64,000 nucleotides of DNA from Oscillospiraceae bacterium (GTDB lineage Bacteria; Bacillota; Clostridia; Saccharofermentanales; Saccharofermentanaceae). Positions 53,773-62,494 of the stretch are shown piece by piece. Position numbers and translations under genes: made by a program. The notes under the pieces are model-generated. The model searched no databases. It was not told the origin of the DNA and saw nothing but the letters and a program-made list of their open reading frames with translations. Every line of letters starts with the position of its first letter. Positions within the stretch are counted from its first letter, which is position 1. The stretch lies in NCBI GenBank assembly GCA_902787975.1, contig CADAIP010000001.1:1-64000 (forward strand). The letters are read 5' to 3'.

Positions 53773-55147
53773 AATACTCTTCCTCGTTATTGACTAACTC
53801 TCTAAATCTCTTAATGAAGTCCGATATCTTGCCGAGCTGCTCTCTTGCAGCAAGACGGAATTTCTCGAATTCCCTTGTAAGAGTGTCGGTCTTCCAGCTG
53901 CTCTTTGTATTGATACTGTTGATGATTCCTGCAAGTCTTATAAAGAAAACAACGAAGTTATAGAAAGGCAGGAGCGCTACGACGGCCCATTGCCTCAGAT
54001 AGTACGATCTTACGTCAGGAAAAGGCTTTAACAGATACTGTCCTATATAGAAATACATGTATCCGCATACGATGTAGAATGCGAAAATAGCACCCATGGA
54101 CAGCAATACCGTTGTGCTCGAATAACCATATGCCATAAGCACGATCAAGGCGAGATACCAGATCATTCTCGGGAATGCGAATGTGTGGTCGAAAAGCAAT
54201 GTGTGGATATTTGTATCCGTAGCAAATCTCCACGGCCATAATTTACTCTGCGGATAAAGTCTTGCGACTTCAAGAGATCCTCTCTGCCAGCGCTGGCGCT
54301 GTGTGTAAAGCTTGTTTACACCCTCAATGGGATCCGTGAAATAGATTGCGTCAACACAGATGCCGACCTTCTGTTTCTGGATATATCTCATCTGGAAAGT
54401 GATCTCGGTATCCTCCGAGATAGTCTCCGTATTGTAAAGATGCGACTTGCGGATGGAGCTCATTCTGAATGCGGAGAAAGCACCGGACAAAGTGTACATT
54501 GAGTTTGTCTCGGAGTCGAAATTCCTTCCGGCAAGGAATGCCTGTGCGTATTCGCAGAACTCGATCCTTCTGAAAAGTCTTGATTTGAAAGACTTATACT
54601 TCTCAATCTTGTCTGGTCTTATGAGAATGGAACCCGTAAGGCATGTATACTCTCGGTGATTCTCAAGATAGAGGACCATGTTGGAAATAGCATATCTTTC
54701 GAGATATCCGTCTGAGTCGATGTTGATGAGATATGTACCCTTACTGTTGTAGATGGCAAGGTTCAAAGCTCTTGATTTACCCTGTCCTGAATTGAGCCAG
54801 TTCATACGGAGTGTCGGGAACTGTTCCTGCGCTCTTGCAAAGGCATCGAAGCTCTTGTCCTGGCTCATGTTATTAACGAGATAGATCTCCATGTGCTCGT
54901 TGGGATAATCGCTCTTGTTAATCGATTCAAGGCATTCCTCAAGGCTGTCCTCGGAATTGTAGACCGGGATGATGAGAACGATGTCAGGCCAGATGGCAGG
55001 CCTTTCCATCTTGGATTTCTTATGCTTCTGATGGAGAAGCACAAAGAATGAACCGATCGAAGGAAGTACTTCTACGAGGAGCGGGATAATGATCCACGCA
55101 AGCCAGTAAAAGAACGGGTTAAGGATGTGCGTCATGAACTGGTTCAT
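53765..55147 (-). CDS. XrtG-associated GT2 family glycosyltransferase
   Basis: A 460-residue membrane glycosyltransferase. One N-terminal span (about 12-36), then a GT-A domain: LIIPVYNSEDSLEECLES (58-75), DSD at 144-146, acceptor-site SED (244-246) and processive motif QRQRW (283-287), followed by three to four membrane helices and a basic helical tail. This is the layout of cellulose/hyaluronan synthase-type enzymes and of the glycosyltransferase family known to accompany XrtG. It could build or export a glycan attached to the sorted protein; that is inference. It overlaps xrtG by four bases (ATGA). Confidence 0.92.
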   Translation of the reverse strand: MNQFMTHILNPFFYWLAWIIIPLLVEVLPSIGSFFVLLHQKHKKSKMERPAIWPDIVLIIPVYNSEDSLEECLESINKSDYPNEHMEIYLVNNMSQDKSFDAFARAQEQFPTLRMNWLNSGQGKSRALNLAIYNSKGTYLINIDSDGYLERYAISNMVLYLENHREYTCLTGSILIRPDKIEKYKSFKSRLFRRIEFCEYAQAFLAGRNFDSETNSMYTLSGAFSAFRMSSIRKSHLYNTETISEDTEITFQMRYIQKQKVGICVDAIYFTDPIEGVNKLYTQRQRWQRGSLEVARLYPQSKLWPWRFATDTNIHTLLFDHTFAFPRMIWYLALIVLMAYGYSSTTVLLSMGAIFAFYIVCGYMYFYIGQYLLKPFPDVRSYYLRQWAVVALLPFYNFVVFFIRLAGIINSINTKSSWKTDTLTREFEKFRLAAREQLGKISDFIKRFRELVNNEEEYYE

Positions 55148-55773
55148 TTGGCATCTCCCCCGCTCTTTGAAGTTATTTCCTCTTTCTTGTTGTAACCGAA
55201 GTCGCCCGTCTTCATCTTAAGAACATGCGGCTTGGTGAATATGAAGAAGTACAGCATTACCTGAAGCACATAGAAAACGATCCTTCCTACGATCGTGTGT
55301 GCGACATAGTAGTAATCCGTTCCGAGGAAATGGATCATGGTGCATATAACGGCAATTCTCAAAGCGTTGGTAAGCATCGTGTAAAGCGTGCCGACAACAC
55401 CTATATAGATACGCTCCGGAACGTTATAGATTCCGTAGAATGCAAGCAGCGATATGAATGCCGATATCTCGATAAAGCCTGAACACTCAAGATCAATATT
55501 GACCGTGATCGCACCGTTAAGTGATTCGATGAAGATTACGCCGTAACGGTAGTAAGCCTGGTAGAAACCGGTTACTTTTCCGAATATGCCGGCGATGGCC
55601 GCAATGAGTCTTGCCAGAGGCAAAACCAACCATGGTCTTACGAGTATGAGAAGGATGAGAAAGATTCCGCAGGAACCTAAAAGGTATCTCCAGAACTTAA
55701 GTCCTGCTTTTCGAAGTACACGGAGGAGCCAGACCCACAATCCGATTGCAGCGGCAGCGACTACATATATCAT
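55144..55773 (-). CDS. xrtG: Exosortase XrtG
   Basis: A 209-residue polytopic membrane protein with six to seven hydrophobic segments. The exosortase catalytic set is complete: Cys97 in DLECSGFIEI, Arg139 in TNALRIAVI and His159 in YVAHTIVGR. Exosortases are transpeptidase-like enzymes that recognise a C-terminal hydrophobic signal; the short Gram-positive type is XrtG. It overlaps its putative substrate upstream and the glycosyltransferase downstream, each by four bases. The soluble C-terminal tail (MKTGDFGYNKKEEITSK) is cytoplasmic in character. Confidence 0.92.
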   Translation of the reverse strand: MIYVVAAAAIGLWVWLLRVLRKAGLKFWRYLLGSCGIFLILLILVRPWLVLPLARLIAAIAGIFGKVTGFYQAYYRYGVIFIESLNGAITVNIDLECSGFIEISAFISLLAFYGIYNVPERIYIGVVGTLYTMLTNALRIAVICTMIHFLGTDYYYVAHTIVGRIVFYVLQVMLYFFIFTKPHVLKMKTGDFGYNKKEEITSKSGGDAK

Positions 55774-57056
55774 CCGGCCTTCTTTCTGCGGTTAAGGGTA
55801 AGATAAGAGCCTGCCGCAACTGTTGATAACAGTGCTACGAAAACAGGACCTGTCGATACACCCGATGTCTCAAGCATCGGCCAGCCTACTCTGTGGAAGT
55901 GGACAAATACGGACTGGGACTCATCCGGTTCGATCCCGCCGCACTCAGCAAGGGCGGCAATGTCAAACCAGAACTCTGTCTCATCCTGATGCTCTCCGAC
56001 AGTAACATACATATCACCAAGATAGTGATCACCGGACTGTATATCATAGATGCTTGTAGATGCCTGCGAATCTGAGAAATAGAATAACGCATAGTGATGT
56101 GTGCCTTCAGAAAGTGAAGTCGCTTTATCATGCAAACTCCAGTCGAGGCTTCCGTCAGGACCTAACTCAACTGCGATGAGCTTTGTGTGGGAATATCCGA
56201 AAAGAACCGTTACTTCCAGGAACTCGGAGCCATACTTATAGCCTGTGTCCTGCTTGCTGAATTCGTTTGCGATGCAGTGAACATAAGCGTTGCCGTCTCT
56301 CTGATAGATGGAGCCGTCAGCGTCGTTATATGTGTTTTCCATACCGGATGAATCGTACTGGATCGTGATTACCGGATAGTAGTCCCAATCGTGATAGTCA
56401 CCATCTATTACGATCTCCGAACCGTCATTGTAAGGTGCGGGTGTAGGTGTCGGATCGTCGGGATCATCGATAATGATGCCGCTTGCATCAGCAACGTCAG
56501 TTATTATGTCTCCGCCGAGATAGTATCCGAAATTGATCGTTGAAGAATACTGCGGAAGAAGGCTTGAAGGGATTGCGATCTCTGTGAGGGTAGGAGCTCC
56601 CCATACGGAATAATCACTGTTGAATGCAACTTCGATTCCGCCGTTTTCTACCGTATAAGTCTCGTTTGTCGTAACATCAGTTACTTCGATTATATTTCCT
56701 GCCGCACCGTTATCTCTTACGGTTACGACCAATACATAACCAAGATCTGTCTTGATATTGAACTGACCGTGAGTGTTGTGTGTATCACTTGACCAGGAAG
56801 CTGAATTCTGCTGGACTTCATCCATGTAGATGTAGATCCAGTCGCCGTCCCAGACCATTGCAACGTTATTTACGCGGCTGCTCTCGCTTAAGCAGTCGTA
56901 CTTGGTAACGCTGTCCCAGTCACTGAAATCACCGTCGACAGTAATGCCGGAATAACCGTCAGCTTTTACAGATATTGCTATTGTTGAGACAACCAAGCCG
57001 GCGATTCCAAAACCGCCGATTGCTTTGACTATTTTATTAAATATTCCCTTATTCAT
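55770..57056 (-). CDS. Firmicu-CTERM-type surface protein, likely XrtG substrate
   Basis: A 428-residue exported protein. Signal peptide about 1-33 (AIGGFGIAGLVVSTIAISVKA). Two copies of a DOMON/CBM9-like module start with the same turn, VDGDFSDWDSV (near 39) and IDGDYHDWDYYP (near 217), separated by a PDDPTPTPAP linker. The C-terminus is tripartite: a GVSTGPV motif, a hydrophobic stretch (FVALLSTVAAGSYLTL) and basic NRRKKAG, as expected for an exosortase sorting signal (Firmicu-CTERM). GGAGG precedes the ATG at 57054-57056. It is the first gene of the locus and overlaps xrtG by ATGA. Confidence 0.88.
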   Translation of the reverse strand: MNKGIFNKIVKAIGGFGIAGLVVSTIAISVKADGYSGITVDGDFSDWDSVTKYDCLSESSRVNNVAMVWDGDWIYIYMDEVQQNSASWSSDTHNTHGQFNIKTDLGYVLVVTVRDNGAAGNIIEVTDVTTNETYTVENGGIEVAFNSDYSVWGAPTLTEIAIPSSLLPQYSSTINFGYYLGGDIITDVADASGIIIDDPDDPTPTPAPYNDGSEIVIDGDYHDWDYYPVITIQYDSSGMENTYNDADGSIYQRDGNAYVHCIANEFSKQDTGYKYGSEFLEVTVLFGYSHTKLIAVELGPDGSLDWSLHDKATSLSEGTHHYALFYFSDSQASTSIYDIQSGDHYLGDMYVTVGEHQDETEFWFDIAALAECGGIEPDESQSVFVHFHRVGWPMLETSGVSTGPVFVALLSTVAAGSYLTLNRRKKAG

Positions 57057-57080
57057 AGTCGCCTCCAATTTAATGGCTGA

Positions 57081-57143
57081 ATTATAACATGCCAAAATGT
57101 AAAATGTGGCAACTTTGTGAAGAAAATATTAAATATTTTGGCA
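57081..57143 (-). promoter_or_regulatory. Promoter and possible operator of the XrtG locus
   Basis: A perfect extended -10 (TGTTATAAT, TATAAT at 57081-57086) lies 24 bases upstream of the first gene; TTGCCA 20 bases further up is a long-spaced -35. The words TGCCA and TGGCA occur as an inverted pair (57090-57094/57107-57111, 12-base spacer) across the promoter, with a third TGGCA at 57139-57143, suggesting a dimeric regulator. Confidence 0.55.
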
Positions 57144-57151
57144 AATATACA

Positions 57152-58186
57152 TTAAACGTGATTAAAGTTATCTATTGCATTGTTTAGTTTGGCAATACAT
57201 TTTCTCTCGTACTCCCTTTCAACGGGTATGGAGACGGTATCGAGTCCTTCCAAAGCCTTCATTGAAAGTTCCCTCGCCTTAACTGGATCGCCAAAACAGT
57301 TAAGCTCATAGAATCCCCTGATCCTCATCGTATTCGGGTCCGTGTCCTTTTCGACATCATTAATTATCCTGTGATAGTATTCCTTCGCTGCAGAGGGTGT
57401 TGGGCGGTGATAGGAATAGTAGTAGATGAGGTTCATGTAAACGCCGATATCGGCCTTGCTTACCGCTGCGGCATTAAGTATCCTCTCAACATCATAGACT
57501 GCCTCAGGCATCCTGTCATAAAAACCGCAGGCATCGAGATACTGGAAATAGACAGGGAAATACATTTTGCGCTCTGTTTCCCAGACTTTTTTAAGGTTTA
57601 ATTCCCTGACGGATTTGAGGTCCAGCTTTTCGTAAGGAATGCCTGATCTCAAAAGAGAAATTGCCCTCATCTGATAACTGCCCAGAGAGTTTTTCGAGTA
57701 GATCTTGGTCATGGTCGATAAGACCAGAATGAGTCTTCCGACCGTAAACAGCAGGACCCAGAAACCCGTGAGGAATACCACAGATGCCGGGAAAGCATAG
57801 TAGATGGTAAACGACCAGATAATGCAGCCGGCGGAAATACCAAGACCTGTGATGGTGGTCAGAAGACTGGTAGCCAGCATGTGCGACTTATCCTTTTGGA
57901 TCATCTTATCGCCGTCGATCTCAGGGTGATTCTCTATATCAATGGCGGAGACTCCTGAGAATGCAAGCTTGACCCTGTGTCCCCTGTATTCCCACTTGCC
58001 TGCACTGTTCCTGGAATACTTGAACCCGAACACTTCGATATCTGTCATTTTGGCGCAAAATGCCTTCGCCAAAGCCATCTGGTACAAAAGAAATATTCCT
58101 GATACCAGGATCAGACCGGCCAGTCCCATCAGCACATCCAGGATCGGATTTGAGATAAATTCATATATATATTGCAGATATTCCAT
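57152..58186 (-). CDS. Membrane protein with TPR-like tail, unknown function
   Basis: A 344-residue protein. One hydrophobic segment at about 10-37, a soluble stretch of about 75 residues (KYSRNSAGKWEYRGHRVKL...AIDIENHPEIDG), two more spans at about 105-160 and then a cytoplasmic helical region (about 180-344) with alpha-hairpins that resemble TPR-like repeats (YFQYLDACGFYDRMPEAV, MRIRGFYELNCFGDPVKAREL). AAGGAG precedes the ATG at 58184-58186. Upstream of, but separated by a promoter from, the XrtG locus; whether it takes part is open. Confidence 0.7.
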   Translation of the reverse strand: MEYLQYIYEFISNPILDVLMGLAGLILVSGIFLLYQMALAKAFCAKMTDIEVFGFKYSRNSAGKWEYRGHRVKLAFSGVSAIDIENHPEIDGDKMIQKDKSHMLATSLLTTITGLGISAGCIIWSFTIYYAFPASVVFLTGFWVLLFTVGRLILVLSTMTKIYSKNSLGSYQMRAISLLRSGIPYEKLDLKSVRELNLKKVWETERKMYFPVYFQYLDACGFYDRMPEAVYDVERILNAAAVSKADIGVYMNLIYYYSYHRPTPSAAKEYYHRIINDVEKDTDPNTMRIRGFYELNCFGDPVKARELSMKALEGLDTVSIPVEREYERKCIAKLNNAIDNFNHV

Positions 58187-58283
58187 GCAATCTCCTTGAT
58201 AATTATCCAACAAGTCTAATTAGTATAATTCCGCATATATGTTAGCATTTGCATATCGATCAGGAAACAACGGAAGGTGCGTT

Positions 58284-59483
58284 ATGTCATCGGGCAAAAA
58301 ATTCTGGACTTTAAGATACATCATCATCAATGCGACATACTTTGCCGTCTATAGCGGCATACATGCTTATGCATCAGTTTTCCTTCTCGAAAAGGGGTTC
58401 TCCAACACACTTATCGGGATCACCCTTGCGCTCGCAAACATCCTGTCCGTCATCTTCCAGCCGATCGTGGCAGGTCTCATCGACAAACAGGGAAAGCTCA
58501 CAAACCGCAACGTCTCAATGGCATCGACGGCGCTCCTGCTTATAGGTTCAGTACTTCTTCTGTTGATCAAGAACGGCATAGTGGTGATATTCATAATATT
58601 CGCTCTTATCTATATGGTTCAGATGGTCTATCAGCCTATCATCACCGCAATGTATTTCGAATATGAAGCAGCAGGATGCAACATCTACTACGGCCTTGCA
58701 AGGGGCCTTGGCTCATGTGGATTTGCGATCACATCGATCTTCACCGGCAAGGCGATCGGCTGGTTCGGCGTCAACATCCTCATGATCCTGGACATTATTT
58801 TCCTGTCCATAGCTTTGGTCGTTTTATTCTTCTTCAAAAAGCCTGAAGTTAAGACTGCGCCCGCAGCGAAAACAGAGACAGCGCACAACAATCTCATAAG
58901 CTTCATCAGGACATATCCGTCCTTTATGCTGTTCGTGCTCGGCGCCGTGTGCTTCTTCTTTGCCCACAACGCGATCAACGACTACATGATCCAGGTCATC
59001 ACTCCCTTGGGCGGAACCGAGACACAGATGGGTATCGCCGTCAGCTGTGCCGCATTCCTGGAGCTCCCCACGATGGCCCTGATCAATAAGATAATGAAGA
59101 AGATCTCGGTAAAGAATCTCCTTCTCATCTCGGGCATCGCATTCTTCATCAAGCATCTCCTGATGCTCATTGCGCCCAACATGGCTGTCGTATATATCAG
59201 CCAGGCTTTCCAGATGTTTGCATATGCGGTCTTCATCCCCGCCGGCGCATACTTCGTCAACCGGACCATGGCACGCTTAGACCAGGTCAAGGGCCAGGCC
59301 TATATCAACTGCTCGATCACTTTGGGCGGTGTTTTCTCAAGCCTCGTCTGCGGCCGTCTTCTCGACATCAAGGGTGTAGATTTCATGCTGACCGTAAGCG
59401 TCATCGTTACAGGCATTGGCCTCGCTATTGCTTTCGTTGCTTTAAAGCTTTGGCGCGAAAAGTGTCAGGCATCCGTATCCTGA
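58284..59483 (+). CDS. MFS transporter (oligosaccharide symporter-like)
   Basis: A 399-residue protein with 12 predicted membrane helices in two halves joined by a charged loop near 185-205 (KKPEVKTAPAAKTE). The arrangement with YFAVYSGIHAYASVFLLEKGFS in helix 1 and loop 2-3 motif GLIDKQGKLTNR fits the LacY/NupG-like MFS_1-like group, which carries sugars or nucleosides with protons. GGAAGGTG precedes the ATG at 58284. It stands alone; a TATAAT box is near 58221. Confidence 0.85.
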   Translation: MSSGKKFWTLRYIIINATYFAVYSGIHAYASVFLLEKGFSNTLIGITLALANILSVIFQPIVAGLIDKQGKLTNRNVSMASTALLLIGSVLLLLIKNGIVVIFIIFALIYMVQMVYQPIITAMYFEYEAAGCNIYYGLARGLGSCGFAITSIFTGKAIGWFGVNILMILDIIFLSIALVVLFFFKKPEVKTAPAAKTETAHNNLISFIRTYPSFMLFVLGAVCFFFAHNAINDYMIQVITPLGGTETQMGIAVSCAAFLELPTMALINKIMKKISVKNLLLISGIAFFIKHLLMLIAPNMAVVYISQAFQMFAYAVFIPAGAYFVNRTMARLDQVKGQAYINCSITLGGVFSSLVCGRLLDIKGVDFMLTVSVIVTGIGLAIAFVALKLWREKCQASVS

Positions 59484-59533
59484 TCACTCTGTGGCAATTC
59501 TGAGGAAAAGGCGCTCTTAATCTAAATTCAGTA

Positions 59534-59562
59534 TTGAACAATATACAATACCGCGTTATACT
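59534..59562 (+). promoter_or_regulatory. Promoter of the lipase-like gene
   Basis: TTGAAC, 17-base spacer, TATACT, 40 bases upstream of the start; a strong sigma-70-type match. Confidence 0.78.
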
Positions 59563-59602
59563 CCCCTTAAGATAAGGCTGGAAACCTTAGGGAGAAGATT
59601 AT

Positions 59603-60427
59603 ATGAGCAACGATTGCAGTTTAAAATATCCATTACTCATGGTTCACGGAATGGGATTCCGCGACAGAAAGCATCTGTGCTATTGGGGCAGAGTTCCCAA
59701 GAGACTTGAATCTCTTGGTGCAGAAGTCTTCTTCGGACATCAGGATTCCGTAGGTTCCGTTGAGAGCAACGCAGACATAATCGCCAAAAGCTTAGACGAA
59801 ATCCTAGCCAAGACAGGTGCCGAGAAGGTCAATATACTCGCGCATTCCAAAGGCGGACTTGAAGCAAGATATCTCATAAATCACGGCTATGCAGACAAGG
59901 TCGCATCAGTTACCACGATCGACACTCCCCACCACGGTTCAAAGACAGTAGACTTTCTCATGAGAGCTCCCAAGTGGATGGTGAAGACTGCCGCATGGGG
60001 AACGGATGTCTGGATGAAGATCTTAGGTGACAAGAATCCTGACAGCTACGACTGCTTCGATCTTTTCACGACCAGAACAGCAGAACAGTTCAATATTGAT
60101 AACCCTGCTCCCGACAACATTTACTGCCAGAGCTACGCATTCAAGTGCAGGGGTTCATTCTCTGACCCGGTGTTCTGCATCACTTATCCTGTCGTCAGGA
60201 GATTCGACGGCGATAATGACGGCTTGGTATCAGTAGCTTCAGCCAAGTGGGCAAACTTCAAAGGCGTTCACACCACACCTTCTTACAGGGGCGTCTCACA
60301 TGCCGATGTTGTTGACATCAGACGCAGAAGACTTACTTCGCGCGCTGCCACATCAGAAGGCGAAGTTACAGACATCACGAACTTCTATGTGGACATTGTA
60401 AAAGAACTCAAAGAGATGGGCTATTAA
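59603..60427 (+). CDS. Lipase-like alpha/beta-hydrolase
   Basis: A 274-residue alpha/beta-hydrolase without signal peptide. The oxyanion motif HGMGF (15-19) and the nucleophile elbow AHSKGG (80-85, Ser82) match triacylglycerol lipases/GPI-inositol-deacylase-like PGAP1 hydrolases, followed by TIDTPHHGS; Asp in FDGDNDGLVSV and His in VSHADVVD complete a likely triad. Lack of an export signal argues against a secreted lipase; an intracellular esterase or depolymerase is possible. GGGAGAAG precedes the ATG. The 3' end overlaps the convergent HAD gene by 20 bases. Confidence 0.85.
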   Translation: MSNDCSLKYPLLMVHGMGFRDRKHLCYWGRVPKRLESLGAEVFFGHQDSVGSVESNADIIAKSLDEILAKTGAEKVNILAHSKGGLEARYLINHGYADKVASVTTIDTPHHGSKTVDFLMRAPKWMVKTAAWGTDVWMKILGDKNPDSYDCFDLFTTRTAEQFNIDNPAPDNIYCQSYAFKCRGSFSDPVFCITYPVVRRFDGDNDGLVSVASAKWANFKGVHTTPSYRGVSHADVVDIRRRRLTSRAATSEGEVTDITNFYVDIVKELKEMGY

Positions 60428-61241
60428 ATCTTTCCTTCAAAAGATCAACTACGGAATCTTCTTCGTTACTGCCGATGATGTGAGTGGCGATCTTCTTTAG
60501 TTCGTCCATTGCGTTAGCTACAGCGTAGGATTCATCTGCGATCTTGAACATGGAAATGTCATTTAATGAATCTCCGAAAACAACGAGCTTTTCAAATCCG
60601 AGCTGTTCTTTAAGTTTCAGGATCGACTTTGCCTTTGTGCAGTTCTGAGGGCAGATCTCGAGCCAGAATTCGTCTCTGTAAGTGTCCTTCTGGAACAGGC
60701 TTTCCCAGCCTTTATACTGCTTAACCTTTTCATATAAAGGTGCGATAGTTTCGCGTGAGCCGATCATGGTAACGTAGCCGGGAGTTCCCTGGAACATCTC
60801 ATCCATTGTTTCTGCTTTTACCATTGAAGGATCGTTTTTGTAGTAATCGATATAGCTTTTAAGACCCTCCGTGTGATCTGCCGGCATGTATGTGCGGATC
60901 ATTATGTCATCCAGAAAACAGGACACAAAACCGCATGACGGGAGCTCCGGAAGCATCTGCTTTAGAAGCTCCACTTCCTCTTTTGTGAAAACGGATTTCT
61001 GAATATGCCTGCCGGTTGTGTTGTCTGCCAGGACGGCACCATTTCTGGTTATTACGGGAAGTTTTATCTCCAGTTCTCCCGTGATGACCCTGGCACTCTC
61101 GATCGATCTCGCGGTAGCAAAAGTGAATGGCAGCCCCTGCCTTAGAAGTTCGTTTAAAGTCTTTATCGTATATTCAGACAGCTTCTCATTATTCCTCATC
61201 AGAGTGCCGTCAAGATCAGAAACATAGAGTGTGTCATTCAT
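60408..61241 (-). CDS. Cof-type HAD-family phosphatase
   Basis: A 277-residue HAD hydrolase of the Cof/YidA subfamily (type IIB cap). Motif I DLDGTL (9-14, nucleophile Asp9 and Asp11), motif II TARS (58-61), motif III Lys in the CTKAKSILKL run (about 195-204) and motif IV FGDSLNDISMF (about 221-231). These enzymes dephosphorylate sugar phosphates, nucleotides or flavin mononucleotide; substrate not decidable. It lies six bases upstream of the histidine kinase stop in gene order (starting after it) and may be transcribed with the two-component genes. Confidence 0.92.
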   Translation of the reverse strand: MNDTLYVSDLDGTLMRNNEKLSEYTIKTLNELLRQGLPFTFATARSIESARVITGELEIKLPVITRNGAVLADNTTGRHIQKSVFTKEEVELLKQMLPELPSCGFVSCFLDDIMIRTYMPADHTEGLKSYIDYYKNDPSMVKAETMDEMFQGTPGYVTMIGSRETIAPLYEKVKQYKGWESLFQKDTYRDEFWLEICPQNCTKAKSILKLKEQLGFEKLVVFGDSLNDISMFKIADESYAVANAMDELKKIATHIIGSNEEDSVVDLLKERFNSPSL

Positions 61242-61246
61242 ATCCG

Positions 61247-62494
61247 TTATACCTTTTTAATCACTATCTCAGCCGTGAATCCACCGCCTTCACGATTCTT
61301 TAAGTCGAGTCCGCCGCACATCTTCTCCATGAATCTTGATGCGAGATAAAGACCTAAGCCGCTGCCGTCCTTGCCTGATCCGGCTGCTTCCAAACCACGG
61401 TAGAACTTGGTTGTCAGCATGGCAAGCTCTTTCTCGGGAACGCCAGGACCTCTGTCAGAGAGGATCACTCTTATGTTGTCTGCGTCTGATTTATAACTGA
61501 CTTCGAGAGTGGTTCCCGCATACTTAAATGAGTTACCGGCGATGTTGTCAATTACCTGTTCAAGCCTCAGTTTATCAACAAGGATAAGGCACTCCGGGAC
61601 TGAGCCTTTCTGCTCAACCGTGCCATAAAATCTGAGGCCTGCAAGCATGTCTTCAATTATCAGTGAGCTCTCTTCACGAGGCGTGACCTTGAGCTCGTCG
61701 AGGTCATCAAGAGTTGCACGGAACATGTTGTCGATGAGGTGTTCAACCGATGTAGCCTTCGACTTGATGACCGATACCTTCTCCTGAATGTCATCTTCTT
61801 TGTATTTGATCTCCATTACTTCGCATGTCGCCTTGATCGTTGCAACAGGCGTCTTTATGTCGTGCGAGATCTCCGCAACGAGTTCCTGTTTGCTCCTGTT
61901 CGCGGCTGCCTCACGCTCTGAAGATAACTTGAGTTCTTCTCTCATGCGGTCAAAAGATTCGGTGAACGCGCCGAAGTAATTGTGCCTGTCCATGTTAAGA
62001 GGAACGTCGAGATTTCCTTTAGATACACTCGCTGCAAAATCAGAAAGCTTATTAAACGGCCTAATGTAGAAATACCATATGATGAGCATCAGCAAGATGC
62101 CTGCTGCATAGACCGAACCGAGCACCCAGAGCATCTGTATCTTGGCTTCCCTGGTCCTTGCGGCGAACTCTTCCGCCCTCGCATTGAACGCGATCTTACC
62201 TGCGATGACTCCGTCTTCAAAGTAGTCGAAAACAGACATTCCTTCCTTGATGAAGTAGTTATTCATTGACTCGTAGTCATCATCAGATACAAGAACGATC
62301 CTGCAGTTGTATTCGTTCTCGAGAGATGGGATATCGCTTCCTTCCAAAAGCTTTGCCTCTATCTCGTCACGCTTTGTGTTGAGGTCAAGCATGTCTATGG
62401 AATAAGATGAACCTTTGTCGATCTTGTTCCACAGCGCAATGCCGCAGATGAGGATCACTATTGTATAGAGGATCGCGATTATCCTGATCTTCAT
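61247..62494 (-). CDS. Sensor histidine kinase
   Basis: A 415-residue membrane kinase: spans at about 5-23 and 120-143, an extracellular loop of about 95 residues, HAMP (about 144-190), HisKA with phospho-acceptor His211 (AEISHDIKTP) and HATPase_c with the N-box (IDNIAGNSFKY), DRGPGVP and GSGLGLYLASRF. The sizeable external loop differs from Bce-type kinases, which lack one, although an ABC ATPase is divergent. Its start overlaps the response regulator stop by one base (TAATG). Confidence 0.94.
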   Translation of the reverse strand: MKIRIIAILYTIVILICGIALWNKIDKGSSYSIDMLDLNTKRDEIEAKLLEGSDIPSLENEYNCRIVLVSDDDYESMNNYFIKEGMSVFDYFEDGVIAGKIAFNARAEEFAARTREAKIQMLWVLGSVYAAGILLMLIIWYFYIRPFNKLSDFAASVSKGNLDVPLNMDRHNYFGAFTESFDRMREELKLSSEREAAANRSKQELVAEISHDIKTPVATIKATCEVMEIKYKEDDIQEKVSVIKSKATSVEHLIDNMFRATLDDLDELKVTPREESSLIIEDMLAGLRFYGTVEQKGSVPECLILVDKLRLEQVIDNIAGNSFKYAGTTLEVSYKSDADNIRVILSDRGPGVPEKELAMLTTKFYRGLEAAGSGKDGSGLGLYLASRFMEKMCGGLDLKNREGGGFTAEIVIKKV

